This document shows, piece after piece, positions 53,020-62,130 of a DNA stretch of 64,000 bases; position 1 is the first letter of the stretch; each line of letters begins with the position of its first letter. The notes under the pieces were generated by a model that was not told where the DNA came from, made no database searches, and saw only the letters and a list, made by a program, of their open reading frames with translations. Origin of the DNA: Actinopolyspora alba (GTDB taxonomy: Bacteria; Actinomycetota; Actinomycetes; Mycobacteriales; Pseudonocardiaceae); NCBI RefSeq assembly GCF_900112765.1, contig NZ_FOMZ01000018.1:1-64000 (forward strand). The letters run 5' to 3'. Position numbers and translations under genes: made by a program.

Positions 53020-54216
53020 GTGAGTGCCAGGGAATGGCTGGACAAGGATTTCTACGCCGAACTGGGCGTCTCCTCCGACGCTTCGGCCGACGACATCAAG
53101 AAGGCGTACCGGAAACTGGCCAGGGAGAACCATCCCGACGCCAATCCGGGTGACACCAAGGCCGAGAACAAGTTCAAGGCCGTTTCCGAGGCCTACGGCG
53201 TGCTCTCCGATCCGGAGAAGCGCAAACAGTACGACGAGGCCCGCAGGCTGTTCGCCTCCGGAGGCGGCGGCCAGGGTGGCTTCGGCGGTTTCGGTGGCGG
53301 CTTCGGTGGCCAGCCCGGTGGTGCGGGTGGCCCCGGTTTCGACGTCGGTGACCTGTTCGGTGGCCCCGGTGGCCAGGCCGGTGGCGGGATCGGCGATCTG
53401 TTCGGTGGTCTGTTCGGCAACCGCAGAGGTGGCGCCGGCACGGCCAGCAGAGCGAGCAGAGGGTCCGATGTGGAGACCGAGGTCCGCATCGACTTCACCG
53501 AGGCGGTGAAGGGCGCGACCGTTCCGTTGCGCCTTTCCAGCCCCACCACGTGCTCCACCTGCCACGGTTCCGGTGCCCGGCCGGGCACCAGCCCGCGGAA
53601 GTGCTCGACCTGCTCGGGGCAGGGAGCGGTCACCCGCAATCAGGGCGCGTTCGCGTTCAGCGAGCCGTGCCCGGACTGCCGTGGTCGTGGCAGGGTCGTC
53701 GACAATCCCTGCCAGGAGTGCCGCGGCGAGGGTGTCAGCACCCGGACCAGGACGTTGACCGTGCGGATCCCGCAGGGCGTCTCCGACGGGCAGCGAATCC
53801 GGTTGGCACATCAGGGCGAGCCCGGCCGCAACGGTGGCAACTCGGGCGATCTCTACGTCGTCGTGCACGTCAATTCGCACCAGGTGTTCGGCCGGTCGGG
53901 ACACGATCTCACGATCACCGTGCCGGTGACCTTCCCCGAACTGGCGTTGGGCGCTACGTTGACCGTGCCGACCCTGGAGAGCAAGGTGTCCGTGAAGGTG
54001 CCCGCGGGCACCAACAGTGGCCGTACCCTCCGGGTGCGCGGCAAGGGCATCGGCAGGAAGGACGGCAGCAGCGGGGATCTGCTGGTGACGTTGCAGGTAG
54101 CCGTTCCGAACAAGTTGGACGGCAAGGCCGCCGAGGCGTTGCGGTCCTACGCGGAGGCGACGGAGCAGCACGATCCCAGAGCCGAGCTGAACGAGCTGGT
54201 CCGGAGGGCGGAATGA
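53020..54216 (+). CDS. dnaJ: Chaperone DnaJ (Hsp40)
   Basis: A 398-residue type I DnaJ. The J domain has [15 protein letters not shown] with the HPD triplet. A long Gly/Phe-rich region of about 70 residues follows ([11 protein letters not shown]...). The zinc centre has four CxxCxGxG repeats ([32 protein letters not shown]), then the C-terminal substrate domain ([13 protein letters not shown]). GTG 53020 has GGAGGGG upstream and is preferred over GTG 52978. Its stop overlaps hspR (ATGA). It stimulates DnaK ATPase. Confidence 0.96.
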   Translation: MSAREWLDKDFYAELGVSSDASADDIKKAYRKLARENHPDANPGDTKAENKFKAVSEAYGVLSDPEKRKQYDEARRLFASGGGGQGGFGGFGGGFGGQPGGAGGPGFDVGDLFGGPGGQAGGGIGDLFGGLFGNRRGGAGTASRASRGSDVETEVRIDFTEAVKGATVPLRLSSPTTCSTCHGSGARPGTSPRKCSTCSGQGAVTRNQGAFAFSEPCPDCRGRGRVVDNPCQECRGEGVSTRTRTLTVRIPQGVSDGQRIRLAHQGEPGRNGGNSGDLYVVVHVNSHQVFGRSGHDLTITVPVTFPELALGATLTVPTLESKVSVKVPAGTNSGRTLRVRGKGIGRKDGSSGDLLVTLQVAVPNKLDGKAAEALRSYAEATEQHDPRAELNELVRRAE

Positions 54217-54677
54217 CCGCGCGTGAGTCTCCAGCGGAATCCGGCGGCATGGCCGGATTCCCGCCAGGTGCGTCCGAGGACACCCCGGTTTTCGTGATCT
54301 CCGTGGCAGCGGAGCTGTCCGGGCTGCACGCCCAGACCCTGCGCAGCTACGACCGGCTCGGTCTGGTTTCGCCGGGCCGGACCCCCGCGGGTGGTCGGCG
54401 TTACTCCGCGCGTGACATCGCGGTGCTCCGCGAGGTGCAGCGACTCTCCCAGGAGGAGGGCGTGAACCTCGCGGGCATCAAGCGCATCATCGAGCTGGAG
54501 AACCAGGTCGACGCGCTGCGCGACAAGATCAAGGAACTCTCCGAGGAGGTCGCCGCTGCCTACGCGGCCGCCGAGCAGGCGGCCGCGCGGGTGCACGCCT
54601 CCTACCGGCGTGACCTGGTGCCGGTGCGGCAGGAGACGGCGCTGGTGGTCTGGAAGCCGGAGCGGCGCCGTCGCTGA
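54213..54677 (+). CDS. hspR: Heat-shock repressor HspR (MerR family)
   Basis: A 154-residue MerR-type repressor. After a ~25-residue leader it has [67 protein letters not shown], the HspR DNA-binding domain. A long coiled-coil helix follows ([22 protein letters not shown]) and the C terminus is basic (KPERRRR). It binds the two HAIR sites before dnaK, with DnaK as co-repressor in known systems. It is the last gene of the operon and is closed by a compound hairpin. Confidence 0.96.
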   Translation: MTARESPAESGGMAGFPPGASEDTPVFVISVAAELSGLHAQTLRSYDRLGLVSPGRTPAGGRRYSARDIAVLREVQRLSQEEGVNLAGIKRIIELENQVDALRDKIKELSEEVAAAYAAAEQAAARVHASYRRDLVPVRQETALVVWKPERRRR

Positions 54678-54695
54678 CCGGCGACGACCTCCCGG

Positions 54696-54748
54696 CTGAC
54701 GGTTTCGCGGCTCTCCTCGGTACGGTCATCGAGCCGCGAGGCCGTCAG
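54696..54748. terminator. Bidirectional terminator between hspR and the DUF1963 gene
   Basis: CTGACGG...CGCGGCTC (54696-54713) pairs with GAGCCGCG...CCGTCAG (54731-54748), a compound 7+8-bp stem with a 3-nt internal bulge on each side. It overlaps the last codons of the leftward DUF1963 gene. Confidence 0.7.
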
Positions 54749-55509
54749 GAGCACTGCATGAACACCTCGGTGCGGCTGAACTCGCCCGCTTTCAGCTCCT
54801 GCTCGCCGATGGTGAAGTACAGACTGCCCATGTCCCCCCAACACCAGTCCATCCGGTCGTCGGTATCCAGCTGGGCCAGTAGAAGGTCCTCGCCGGAAGG
54901 GGAGAACACGGAGCCCTGCACCAGGCTCGGCCAACCGCCGATCAAATGATCCTGCTGGTTGTCCGGACCGTGGATCTCCTCGTACGCGTCAACGTATTTC
55001 TCGCTCACTTCACCGCCATCCCGCTCGTCCTCGAACGGATCGGGAATGGTGAGGACGGTTTTTCCGTACAGCGCCCGTTCGCGGTGGCGCAGCACGCTCC
55101 TGGGGGGAGCGCTCCGTACCGCCGTTTCCGGGTCGGCGAGTACGACCCGACAGCTCTCGTATTCGCCCGCCGCCACCGAGTCCCCGGACAGCAGGTTCTC
55201 GATGTAGAACAGGTTGACCACTCCGTGGTGTGGTAGTGGTAGTTCGGGGTTGAGTGGTGCGATGGCGGTGAGGTCGAGGACGGCGAGTAGTTCGAGTGGT
55301 CTCGATTCGTGTTCCGGCCACGTGGTGTTCGGTGGTAGTAGTGCGTCGCCGCCGAAGCGGGAGACCCCCAGTGGTGCTCCCGCTTCGCTGTCGGTGCCGA
55401 GCGCGACGGAGGTGGCGGCCTTGGCCGTGATGCGTTCGGCCTCGGTGGTGCCCACGTGTTCGGTCAGGGTGTGGCGGACGTGCTCGCGTTGTTGTTCGAT
55501 TCCGGACAT
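54745..55509 (-). CDS. DUF1963 (YwqG-like) protein
   Basis: A 254-residue cytoplasmic protein. DUF1963 pattern: GVSRFGGDALLPPNTTWPEHESRPLELLAVLDLTAIAPLNPELPLPHHGVVNLFY, then HLIGGWPSLVQGSVF and LLLAQLDTDDRMDWCWGDMGSLYFTIGEQELKAGEFSRTEVFMQCS. The WPxxxxxPLxxxAQLDL and GDxGxLYFxI patterns are typical. The function is unknown. ATG 55509 was chosen over the longer in-frame start because the extension (HRSVVGGRCESAR) looks non-coding. Confidence 0.85.
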   Translation of the reverse strand: MSGIEQQREHVRHTLTEHVGTTEAERITAKAATSVALGTDSEAGAPLGVSRFGGDALLPPNTTWPEHESRPLELLAVLDLTAIAPLNPELPLPHHGVVNLFYIENLLSGDSVAAGEYESCRVVLADPETAVRSAPPRSVLRHRERALYGKTVLTIPDPFEDERDGGEVSEKYVDAYEEIHGPDNQQDHLIGGWPSLVQGSVFSPSGEDLLLAQLDTDDRMDWCWGDMGSLYFTIGEQELKAGEFSRTEVFMQCS

Positions 55510-55587
55510 GCGCGCACTCTCGCACCGACCACCGACAACGGATCGGTGGATCATCCGCCGCCGCGTTCTCGGGAGCTCCGCGAGTGC

Positions 55588-56769
55588 TCAGTCCAGAGTG
55601 AACGGATCGTAGTGGATCCGTTCCAGCGGAGTGCCCGCCACCATCATGCCGGAGACCGTGTTCCGGATCATTTCCGGCGAGCCGCTGACCAGTACGTCGT
55701 GATCCTGCCACGCGCCGTAGCGGGTCACGGCCTCCGCGAGCGTGCCGTGCTCGGCTCCCTGAGCGGAGGGATCGTTCTCCAGCACCGGGATCACCTTCAG
55801 CCACGGGTTGCTCATGGTGACCTGCCGCAGGTTGCGCAGCTCGTACAGGTCGTCCCGGGTTCTTCCCCCGTAGAACAGGTGGACCTCGGGGTTGTTGCCG
55901 TACTGCGCCAGGTCCTGGATGATCGATCGCATCGGTGCCAGCCCGGTGCCGCCCGCGAGCATCACCACGTCGCGCTCGGAGTCACGATCCACGCCGAGCC
56001 TGCCCATCGGGGAGCCCATGCGCCACTGGTCGCCGAGCTGGGCGTGTCCCACGATGGCGCGGCTCACCCAACCCGTCGGCACGGCACGTACGTGGAACTC
56101 CATCGTGCCGTCATCGGAGGGTGGGTTGGCCGGTGACAGGTAGCGCCACAGCCTGGGGCGCTGCGGCACCTCGACGCTGACGTACTGGCCCGGCTGATAC
56201 GGCACGGGGTGTTCCGGTCTGATGCGCACCATGGCGACGTCCCAGCTCAGCCGTTCGTGCTGCACAACCTCGCCGTTGTACCAGGCGGGACCGTCGTCCT
56301 TGGAGGCCGCGTCGGTCATGGTCGTGGCCATCACCGCGTAGGCCTCGCCCCACGCCCGTTCCACGGCATCGTTCCAGGCGTCGCCCGCGTACTTCTTGAT
56401 CGCTGCCAGCAGCGCGGTTCCCACCGCCTCGTAGTGCTCGGCGACGACGCCGAACTTGCGATGGTCCCTGCCGAGCTGCTGCAGGAACGGGGTGAGCTCG
56501 TCCGGCCGGTCCACCATCTGCACCACGTGCACCAGCGCACGCAGCAGCCTGCTCCGCTGCACCTCCATGTTCACCGGGAACAGTTCCCGGGTGGCGGGAG
56601 CCAGGCTGAACAGCATGCTGTAGAAGAACCGCGACACGTCCTCGGCTTGCGGTTCCACCACGGCCCAGCTGTCCCGGATCAGCCGAACCGTGTCGTTCAC
56701 GTCGGTCGGGCGCTCGCGATCAGCTGAACCGCCGGGGCGCTCGGGGTGTAAAGCGGCGTTGGCTGTCAT
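55588..56769 (-). CDS. Flavohemoglobin-type globin reductase
   Basis: A 393-residue protein. The N-terminal globin (about residues 25-155) has RFFYSMLFSLAPATRELFP and the proximal-His segment LGRDHRKFGVVAEHYEAVGTALL. The FAD domain has PVPYQPGQYVSVEVPQRPRLWRYLSPAN (RxYS-like variant). The NAD domain has VVMLAGGTGLAPMRSIIQDL and EVHLFYGGRTRDDLYEL. This is the layout of flavohemoglobins that convert NO to nitrate with NAD(P)H and O2. The last motif (LVSGSPEMIRNTV) is intact. ATG 56769 is preferred over the extended frame. It is divergent from a PNPOx-like gene. Confidence 0.9.
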   Translation of the reverse strand: MTANAALHPERPGGSADRERPTDVNDTVRLIRDSWAVVEPQAEDVSRFFYSMLFSLAPATRELFPVNMEVQRSRLLRALVHVVQMVDRPDELTPFLQQLGRDHRKFGVVAEHYEAVGTALLAAIKKYAGDAWNDAVERAWGEAYAVMATTMTDAASKDDGPAWYNGEVVQHERLSWDVAMVRIRPEHPVPYQPGQYVSVEVPQRPRLWRYLSPANPPSDDGTMEFHVRAVPTGWVSRAIVGHAQLGDQWRMGSPMGRLGVDRDSERDVVMLAGGTGLAPMRSIIQDLAQYGNNPEVHLFYGGRTRDDLYELRNLRQVTMSNPWLKVIPVLENDPSAQGAEHGTLAEAVTRYGAWQDHDVLVSGSPEMIRNTVSGMMVAGTPLERIHYDPFTLD

Positions 56770-56816
56770 GGTTCGGGCGATTCTCTCCACATAGGCGGCC
56801 GTGTCGGTCCGGCACG

Positions 56817-56938
56817 GTGTCCGTATACCTGGTGTCCGTATACATGTCCCCCGACTGTCCGAAACTCTAACCCCTTTTTGGGCTTGTGTGACCCTTGATG
56901 CCACCTTCGAGTGGTTGTTTAATACTCATCGTCATGAG
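56817..56938. promoter_or_regulatory. Regulatory region between flavohemoglobin and PNPOx-like genes
   Basis: GTGTCCGTATAC occurs twice as a direct repeat (56817-56828 and 56832-56843), 15 bp apart. CTCAT-CGTC-ATGAG (56925-56938) is a perfect palindrome nearer the rightward gene, next to TTTAATACTC. The region is AT-rich for this genome and must hold both divergent promoters. The regulator is not known. Confidence 0.45.
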
Positions 56939-57000
56939 AGCTCACACACTCGTGTTCAATCAGTTTTTACCCACTTGCATCCATATCGCGGCGTGACACG

Positions 57001-57897
57001 GTGAGGCGCGTGATCGCGGACTGGTTACCTTCCCCCGAATCCCGCCGTCCCACCGGCATGGCGACGGCGGATCTGTTGGAGCTCGAACTCGCGGATTCGT
57101 CACCGAGCGTCTCCGATCGGACGCGCACCGAGTCGTCCTCCGGTGGGCGGAGCCGCTACGACGACGGCCCGACGCGTCCCCAACTGCGTCCCGTTCGCCC
57201 CTTTCAGTCCACTTCGGACTACACGGCCGAGTCGCGGCGGCCGGAGGATCCCTTCGCGCCGAACGAGCGGAGCGCCATGCCCGGCTCGGCGGGTGAGCAC
57301 CTGCTGCAGAGCGCCTACGAGACCGAGCGCCGTGCCCACAAGTTCTACAACGACCAGGTGCTCGATCACCTCAACGAGCGGATGAAGGAGTTCATCGTCT
57401 CGATGAGCATGGCCTTCATCGCCACCGCGGACGGACACGGCGAGTGCGACTCCAGCCTCCGGGCAGGCCCCGAGGGATTCATCGAGGTGCTGGGGGACCG
57501 CCACGTGGCCTATCCCGAGTACCGGGGCAACGGAGTCATGGCGAGTCTGGGAAACATCAGCGAGAACCCGCACGTCGGTATCCTGCTGATCGATTTCGTC
57601 GACGAGCTGATCGGGCTGCACGTCAACGGCAAGGCCAGGATCCTGGAGGATTCCGACCTCAGAGCCATCCACCCCGGACTCCGCTCGGATTTCGAACGCG
57701 GCCGCAAACCGGAACGCTGGGTGGTCGTGCAGGTCGAGGAGGCCTACATCCACTGCCGCAAGCACATCCCGCGAATGGCTCCCGTGTCACGGGAACGCTC
57801 GTGGGGGACCGACGACGTCAAGCGCAAGGGCGGGGACTACTTCGCGGCGAAGGGAACGGCACGCCCCTGGCACGAAACGCAACCCCAGCACGACTGA
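57001..57897 (+). CDS. Pyridoxamine 5'-phosphate oxidase-like flavoprotein
   Basis: A 298-residue protein. The first ~100 residues are a low-complexity, probably disordered extension. The PNPOx-like split beta-barrel follows: FIVSMSMAFIATADGHGECDSSLRAGPEGFIEVLGDRHVAYPEYRGNGVMASLGNISENPHVGILLIDF, LIGLHVNGKARILED and WVVVQVEEAYIHCRKHIPRM. Such proteins bind FMN or F420; the exact reaction is unknown. The GTG at 57001 has no strong ribosome-binding site; an in-frame ATG at about 57058 (MATADLLELE) is an alternative. Its divergence from flavohemoglobin suggests a shared stress response. Confidence 0.85.
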   Translation: MRRVIADWLPSPESRRPTGMATADLLELELADSSPSVSDRTRTESSSGGRSRYDDGPTRPQLRPVRPFQSTSDYTAESRRPEDPFAPNERSAMPGSAGEHLLQSAYETERRAHKFYNDQVLDHLNERMKEFIVSMSMAFIATADGHGECDSSLRAGPEGFIEVLGDRHVAYPEYRGNGVMASLGNISENPHVGILLIDFVDELIGLHVNGKARILEDSDLRAIHPGLRSDFERGRKPERWVVVQVEEAYIHCRKHIPRMAPVSRERSWGTDDVKRKGGDYFAAKGTARPWHETQPQHD

Positions 57898-57940
57898 GCA
57901 CCGGGTGTCGGCCGGGTTCGCCCGGTGGCACTGGGTGCGC

Positions 57941-58025
57941 GGCGATTTCGTGGGAAATTGACGCCGCCGGGACCGTGCCGCCGCGCTGGGCGTCAACGCT
58001 GGGCGTCAATTTCTCGCGAAATGTA
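57941..58025. repeat. REP-like palindrome pair
   Basis: The variant ATTTCGTGGGAAAT (57945-57958) and ATTTCTCGCGAAAT (58009-58022), 64 bp apart, lie between the PNPOx-like gene and the first marR gene. The second copy is flanked by GGCGTCA and GTACG. Confidence 0.7.
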
Positions 58026-58114
58026 CGAGGGTGCGATTCCGGTCGAAGGACCGCCTGCCCGCGCACGGTACGACACCGTCACACTGGGGACGTCGGCGAT
58101 GGGAGGGCGAGCTC

Positions 58115-58612
58115 GTGACCGAGAACATTCCGGACGACGGGGCAGGCGAGGTGGCCTCCGAGTCGTGGGGTTCGGCAGGCACCGAGCGCGAACAGGCGGC
58201 TGCCGAGGTCGAGCGTGAACTCGCCATGATGTTCCGCCGTGCCCGCAAGATGTCGTTGGAGGTGGCCGCCGAGGTCCACCCCGAGCTCGACCCCGCCTCC
58301 TACAGCCTGTTGCTCATGGTCGCCGACGCGGGTTCCATGCGTGCCATCGAGATGGCCGAACGCATCGGTCTGGACAAGTCCACCGTCAGCAGGCAGATAG
58401 CCAACCTGGAGCGGTTGGATCTGCTGCGCCGCGCCCCCGACCCCCAGGACGGCAGGGCGAGGCTGATCCAGCTCTCCGAGTCCGGCAGGCAGCGACTGGA
58501 CGGGGCGCGGCAACGTCGTTCCCGCCATTTGCGGGAGGACTTCGTGCAGTGGTCCACCGACGATCTGCACCAGTTCGCGAGGCTGCTCGGCAAGCTCAAC
58601 GCGATGTACTGA
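58115..58612 (+). CDS. MarR-family regulator
   Basis: A 165-residue winged-helix protein. The landmarks are SYSLLLMVADAGSMRAIEMAERIGLDKSTVSRQIANLERLDLLRRAPDPQDGRARLIQLSESGRQRL, with the DxRA/DGR wing motif. The N-terminal 35 residues are an acidic extension. The GTG at 58115 has GGGAGGG upstream. It lies 170 bp before a second marR gene on the same strand; its target may be its own promoter or the downstream exporter. Ligand unknown. Confidence 0.9.
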   Translation: MTENIPDDGAGEVASESWGSAGTEREQAAAEVERELAMMFRRARKMSLEVAAEVHPELDPASYSLLLMVADAGSMRAIEMAERIGLDKSTVSRQIANLERLDLLRRAPDPQDGRARLIQLSESGRQRLDGARQRRSRHLREDFVQWSTDDLHQFARLLGKLNAMY

Positions 58613-58742
58613 GCGAGGTTCGTCGCCTCTCCGCATCGGGATGGTCGTTCGACCTCCCCTTCCGACGACTTCCGCGGTTCGGTCTTCCCGCTCGGGTGTG
58701 ACCTGGCTCTCCGCTGTTCGTGATTAAGTTGCTTACTCAAAC

Positions 58743-58772
58743 TAAGGATCCTTATGGTTGGTTGTACCAACC
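58743..58772 (+). promoter_or_regulatory. Two adjacent palindromes before the second marR gene
   Basis: TAAGGATCCTTA (58743-58754, perfect) and GGTTGGT-TGT-ACCAACC (58756-58772, perfect 7-bp arms) lie side by side, ending 13 bp before ATG 58786. They are strong candidates for the MarR operator controlling the marR-exporter-YceI operon. Confidence 0.6.
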
Positions 58773-58785
58773 AAAGGAATGCTCG

Positions 58786-59295
58786 ATGGGATCGCACTTC
58801 GAATCCTGCGAGCGGTTGCTGGAACCGCTCCGCAAGTTGCTGGGGATGAGGCAGCTCGCGCTGCAGCGGGCGCAGCACGGCAGCGAACTGAGCACGTCGG
58901 GGACCGGTCTGTTGTCCGAGCTGGTGCACGGCGGCGAGTCGAGAGCGTCCGATCTGGCGCACCACCGGGTCGTGGACACCTCCGTGGTGAGCAGACAGCT
59001 CGCTCAGCTCGAACAGGAGGGAATGATCGAGCGCAGACCCGATCCGACCGACCGCAGGGTCTCGTTGCTGCGAGCCACCGAGCGGGGGCGGGCCGCGCTC
59101 GAGGAGCGTGAGCGGCAGAAGGCGCGCTGGCTCAGTGAGGCGGTGCTCAACGACTGGGACGAGAGTCGGCTCACCGAACTGGACGAACTGCTCCGCGCCC
59201 TTTCGGACGACTTGCTGATCGCTTCCAGGCAGTTGCTCGCGACCCCGGAAGACCTCGTGACCCCGGAAGACACGGCCGAGGAAGGAAACCGATGA
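58786..59295 (+). CDS. MarR-family regulator of the downstream exporter operon
   Basis: A 169-residue protein. It has LSELVHGGESRASDLAHHRVVDTSVVSRQLAQLEQEGMIERRPDPTDRRVSLLRATERGRAAL, a complete MarR winged helix with the DPTDRR wing. ATG 58786 has AAAGGA upstream and lies right after two palindromes. Its stop overlaps the exporter gene (ATGA). It therefore probably represses the marR-exporter transcript and is relieved by a compound the exporter removes. Confidence 0.92.
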   Translation: MGSHFESCERLLEPLRKLLGMRQLALQRAQHGSELSTSGTGLLSELVHGGESRASDLAHHRVVDTSVVSRQLAQLEQEGMIERRPDPTDRRVSLLRATERGRAALEERERQKARWLSEAVLNDWDESRLTELDELLRALSDDLLIASRQLLATPEDLVTPEDTAEEGNR

Positions 59296-62003
59296 CCACC
59301 TCGAACGTCGCGGGAGCCGGGGCGGGGCTCACTTCGTCCGGCGAGGCCGCCGCCGACCGGGCCCCAGCGCGGGACACCTCGTCCTCCGGCGCCGGTGACC
59401 AGGGAGGAGTCGGTGGGCCGATGACGCACCGCCAGGTGCTCAAGGCGCTGACCGGGCTGCTGCTGGCCCTGCTGGTGGCGATCCTGAGCTCCACGATCGT
59501 GTCCAACGCGCTTCCCAGGATCACCGCCGAGCTCAACGGCACGCAGGGCCAGTACACCTGGGTGGTCACGGCCATGCTGCTGACCTCCACGGCCACCACC
59601 CCGATCTGGGGCAAGCTCTCGGACCTGTTCAGCAAGAAACTGCTGTACCAGCTCTCGATAACCATCTTCACGATCGGTTCGGTGCTCGGCGGTTTCTCGC
59701 AGTCGATGGGGATGCTCATCGGTTTCCGCGCCATCCAGGGCATCGGTATGGGCGGGATGCAGGCGCTGATCCAGGTGGTGCTCGCCGCGATGGTCGCGCC
59801 GCGCGACCGCGGTCGCTACACCGGCTACATCGGTGCCACCTTCGCCGTGGCCACCACCAGCGGACCGCTGGTCGGTGGGCTCATCGTGGATTCGCCGCTC
59901 GGGTGGCGCTGGTGTTTCTGGGTGACAGCGCCGATCGCGGTGATCGCGTTCCTGGTGCTGGGACGAGTCCTGCGGTTGCCGGTGATCAAGCGCGATGTCT
60001 CCATCGACTGGTTCGGCGCGCTGTTCCTCGTCGGCGGGGTGAGCCTGCTGCTGGCGTGGGTGTCGTTGGCGGGCAAGCAGTTCGACTGGCTTTCCTGGGC
60101 CACGTTCGGGTTCGTGGCGGGCGGTGTGCTCGCCGTGATGCTCGCGGTGTTCGTGGAGACCAGGGTTCGCGAGCCGATCGTGCCGCTGGGAATGTTCCGC
60201 AATCCCACGGTCTCGCTGGCGATCGTCGCCATGGTCGCCGTCGGCACCGCCATGTTCGGTGGTGCGGTCTTCCTCGCGCAGTACTTCCAGCTCGGGCGCG
60301 GCTACACCCCCACCGAGGCAGGACTGATGACGTTGCCGATGGTGCTCGGCCTGTTCGTCTCCTCGACGGTGACCGGACAGATCATTTCCCGGGTCACCGG
60401 CAAGATCAAACCGTTCCTGATCGGTGGCAGCCTGGTGCTGACCCTGGGTATGGGGCTGCTGAGCACGATCGACTCGGACACGCCGCTGCCGCTCGTGGAC
60501 GTCTACCTCGCCCTCATGGGGATCGGGGTCGGCGCCCTGATGCAGAACCTCGTGCTCGCGGTGCAGAACAGCGTCGACATCAAGGACATGGGTTCGGTCA
60601 CCTCGGTGGTGACCTTCTTCCGCACCCTCGGCGGGTCCGCCGGGGTCTCGGTGCTCGGCGCCGTGCTGGGCAGCAGGGTCAGCGAGTACGCCCGGGAGGG
60701 GATGTCGGAACTGCCCGGACCGACCCCCTCACCGAGCGGTGGCAACGGCGGCGTCTCGCTGGACATCAACAGTCTGCCCGCCCCGATCGAGGCGATCCTG
60801 CACGACTCCTACGGCAGGGCCATCGGGGACCTGTTCCTGATCACAGCCTGCGTCTCGGTGGTGACGCTGCTCGCCGTGCTGTTCATTCGCGAGGTGCCGC
60901 TGCGTACCACCGTCGAGAAGCACGACCAGCCGGCGGATGGCGGTAAGCACCGGGCTGTGGAGAACTTGAGCAAATCTGTGGATAACTCGTCGAGTGGTGG
61001 TGACGGATCGGTGGCCGGTTCACCGAGTTCGGCGCAGCCGATCACCCGTGAAGGCCACATATCGGAGGCAGTGGAGCGCCCTGTGAACACATCGGTCGAC
61101 CCTGTGGACAACTCTGTGGAAAGGCCTGTGGACAACGTTGGGGAGAACTCGACGGGTGGCAGGTCAGCCGCATTGTCGAACAACGGGTTCGGAGCGAACG
61201 GGCACGGCGCGAACGGCGCCAGTCTGGCCGGTTCGCTCTACCCGGACGACGGTGCTCCCACCGTGCACGGCGTGGTCCGGGAGCCGGGTGGGGTCCCTCT
61301 CTCGAGGGTAGTGCTCACGCTCACCGACTCGGTGGGAAATCAGGTCGATCGCACCCACTCGGATGATCAGGGGAACTATCGGGTGAAACCCGCCGGTGGC
61401 GGCACCTATGTGCTGATCGCCGCGGCTGACGACTACCAGCCCGCGGCGGCCATGGTCGCGGTGTCCGGGCGCACGGTGCGCCACGACGTCGAACTCACCG
61501 GTGGTGGCGGACTGTCCGGCATGGTCCACAGTGGTCCGGTACCCGTGCCGGACGCCACGGTGGTGCTCACCGACGTGCGCGGCTCCGTGGTGGCCGCCGC
61601 GCGCACGGGCGGTGGAGGCGGCTACGAGTTCAACGATCTGGTCGGCGGTTCCTACGCCCTGACCGTCACCGCCGAGGGGTACCAGCCCACCAGCACCGAG
61701 GTGGCACTGCCCGAGGGCCAACGCGCCACGCTGGACGTGTCGCTGGAGTCGGGTGCCGAGGTGCGCGGTGTGATCCGCTCGGCCCGGCTCGGGCACGCCG
61801 TGCCGGAGGCCCAGGTGACCCTGCTGGACGCCTCGGGCGGGGTGGTCGCTGCCACGGTTACCGGTCCGGACGGGGAGTACCGGTTCACCGACCTCTCGCA
61901 CGGGGACTACACCGTGATCGCCACCGGTTACGCGCCGACCGCGAACAACCTCAGCGTGCGGGACGAGCACGTCGAGCACGACATCGCCCTCGGTCTGGAG
62001 TAG
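59292..62003 (+). CDS. DHA2-type MFS exporter with C-terminal carboxypeptidase-regulatory-like repeats
   Basis: A 903-residue protein. Residues ~50-545 form a 14-TM drug:H+ antiporter of the EmrB/QacA type (LLALLVAILSSTIVSNALPRI; WVVTAMLLTSTATTPIWGKLSDLFSKK; GFRAIQGIGMGGMQALIQ; GPLVGGLIVD). Residues ~550-640 are a polar linker with a repeated (S/P)VDNS/V, VERP pattern. Residues ~650-903 hold three carboxypeptidase-regulatory-like beta domains (GVVREPGGVPLSRVVLTLTD; GMVHSGPVPVPDATVVLTD; GVIRSARLGHAVPEAQVTL). The tail is probably outside the membrane. The 14-TM part exports drugs or dyes in relatives. It is coupled to the marR gene upstream. Confidence 0.9.
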   Translation: MTTSNVAGAGAGLTSSGEAAADRAPARDTSSSGAGDQGGVGGPMTHRQVLKALTGLLLALLVAILSSTIVSNALPRITAELNGTQGQYTWVVTAMLLTSTATTPIWGKLSDLFSKKLLYQLSITIFTIGSVLGGFSQSMGMLIGFRAIQGIGMGGMQALIQVVLAAMVAPRDRGRYTGYIGATFAVATTSGPLVGGLIVDSPLGWRWCFWVTAPIAVIAFLVLGRVLRLPVIKRDVSIDWFGALFLVGGVSLLLAWVSLAGKQFDWLSWATFGFVAGGVLAVMLAVFVETRVREPIVPLGMFRNPTVSLAIVAMVAVGTAMFGGAVFLAQYFQLGRGYTPTEAGLMTLPMVLGLFVSSTVTGQIISRVTGKIKPFLIGGSLVLTLGMGLLSTIDSDTPLPLVDVYLALMGIGVGALMQNLVLAVQNSVDIKDMGSVTSVVTFFRTLGGSAGVSVLGAVLGSRVSEYAREGMSELPGPTPSPSGGNGGVSLDINSLPAPIEAILHDSYGRAIGDLFLITACVSVVTLLAVLFIREVPLRTTVEKHDQPADGGKHRAVENLSKSVDNSSSGGDGSVAGSPSSAQPITREGHISEAVERPVNTSVDPVDNSVERPVDNVGENSTGGRSAALSNNGFGANGHGANGASLAGSLYPDDGAPTVHGVVREPGGVPLSRVVLTLTDSVGNQVDRTHSDDQGNYRVKPAGGGTYVLIAAADDYQPAAAMVAVSGRTVRHDVELTGGGGLSGMVHSGPVPVPDATVVLTDVRGSVVAAARTGGGGGYEFNDLVGGSYALTVTAEGYQPTSTEVALPEGQRATLDVSLESGAEVRGVIRSARLGHAVPEAQVTLLDASGGVVAATVTGPDGEYRFTDLSHGDYTVIATGYAPTANNLSVRDEHVEHDIALGLE
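60956..61135. other. Cluster of DnaA-box-like 9-mers inside the exporter gene
   Basis: TGTGGACAA (complement TTGTCCACA, the actinobacterial DnaA box) occurs at 61103-61111 and 61127-61135. TGTGGATAA (complement TTATCCACA) is at 60977-60985. Weaker forms lie at 60956 (TGTGGAGAA), 61082 (TGTGAACAC) and 61115 (TGTGGAAAG). All have the same orientation, and the last three are exactly 12 bp apart. They encode the linker peptide repeat of the exporter, so the coding explanation must be considered. Confidence 0.45.
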
Positions 62004-62130
62004 GGGGCGGGCCGGCCCGCCGCAGGTGGCCGGTCCCGTGGGCCGATCGCCGACGGCGCGATTCTTCGAACCAGACCCGCGGATCCGGTTACTCCCGGTT
62101 CCGCGGTTTCACGCAGGGGAGGACACTCCG

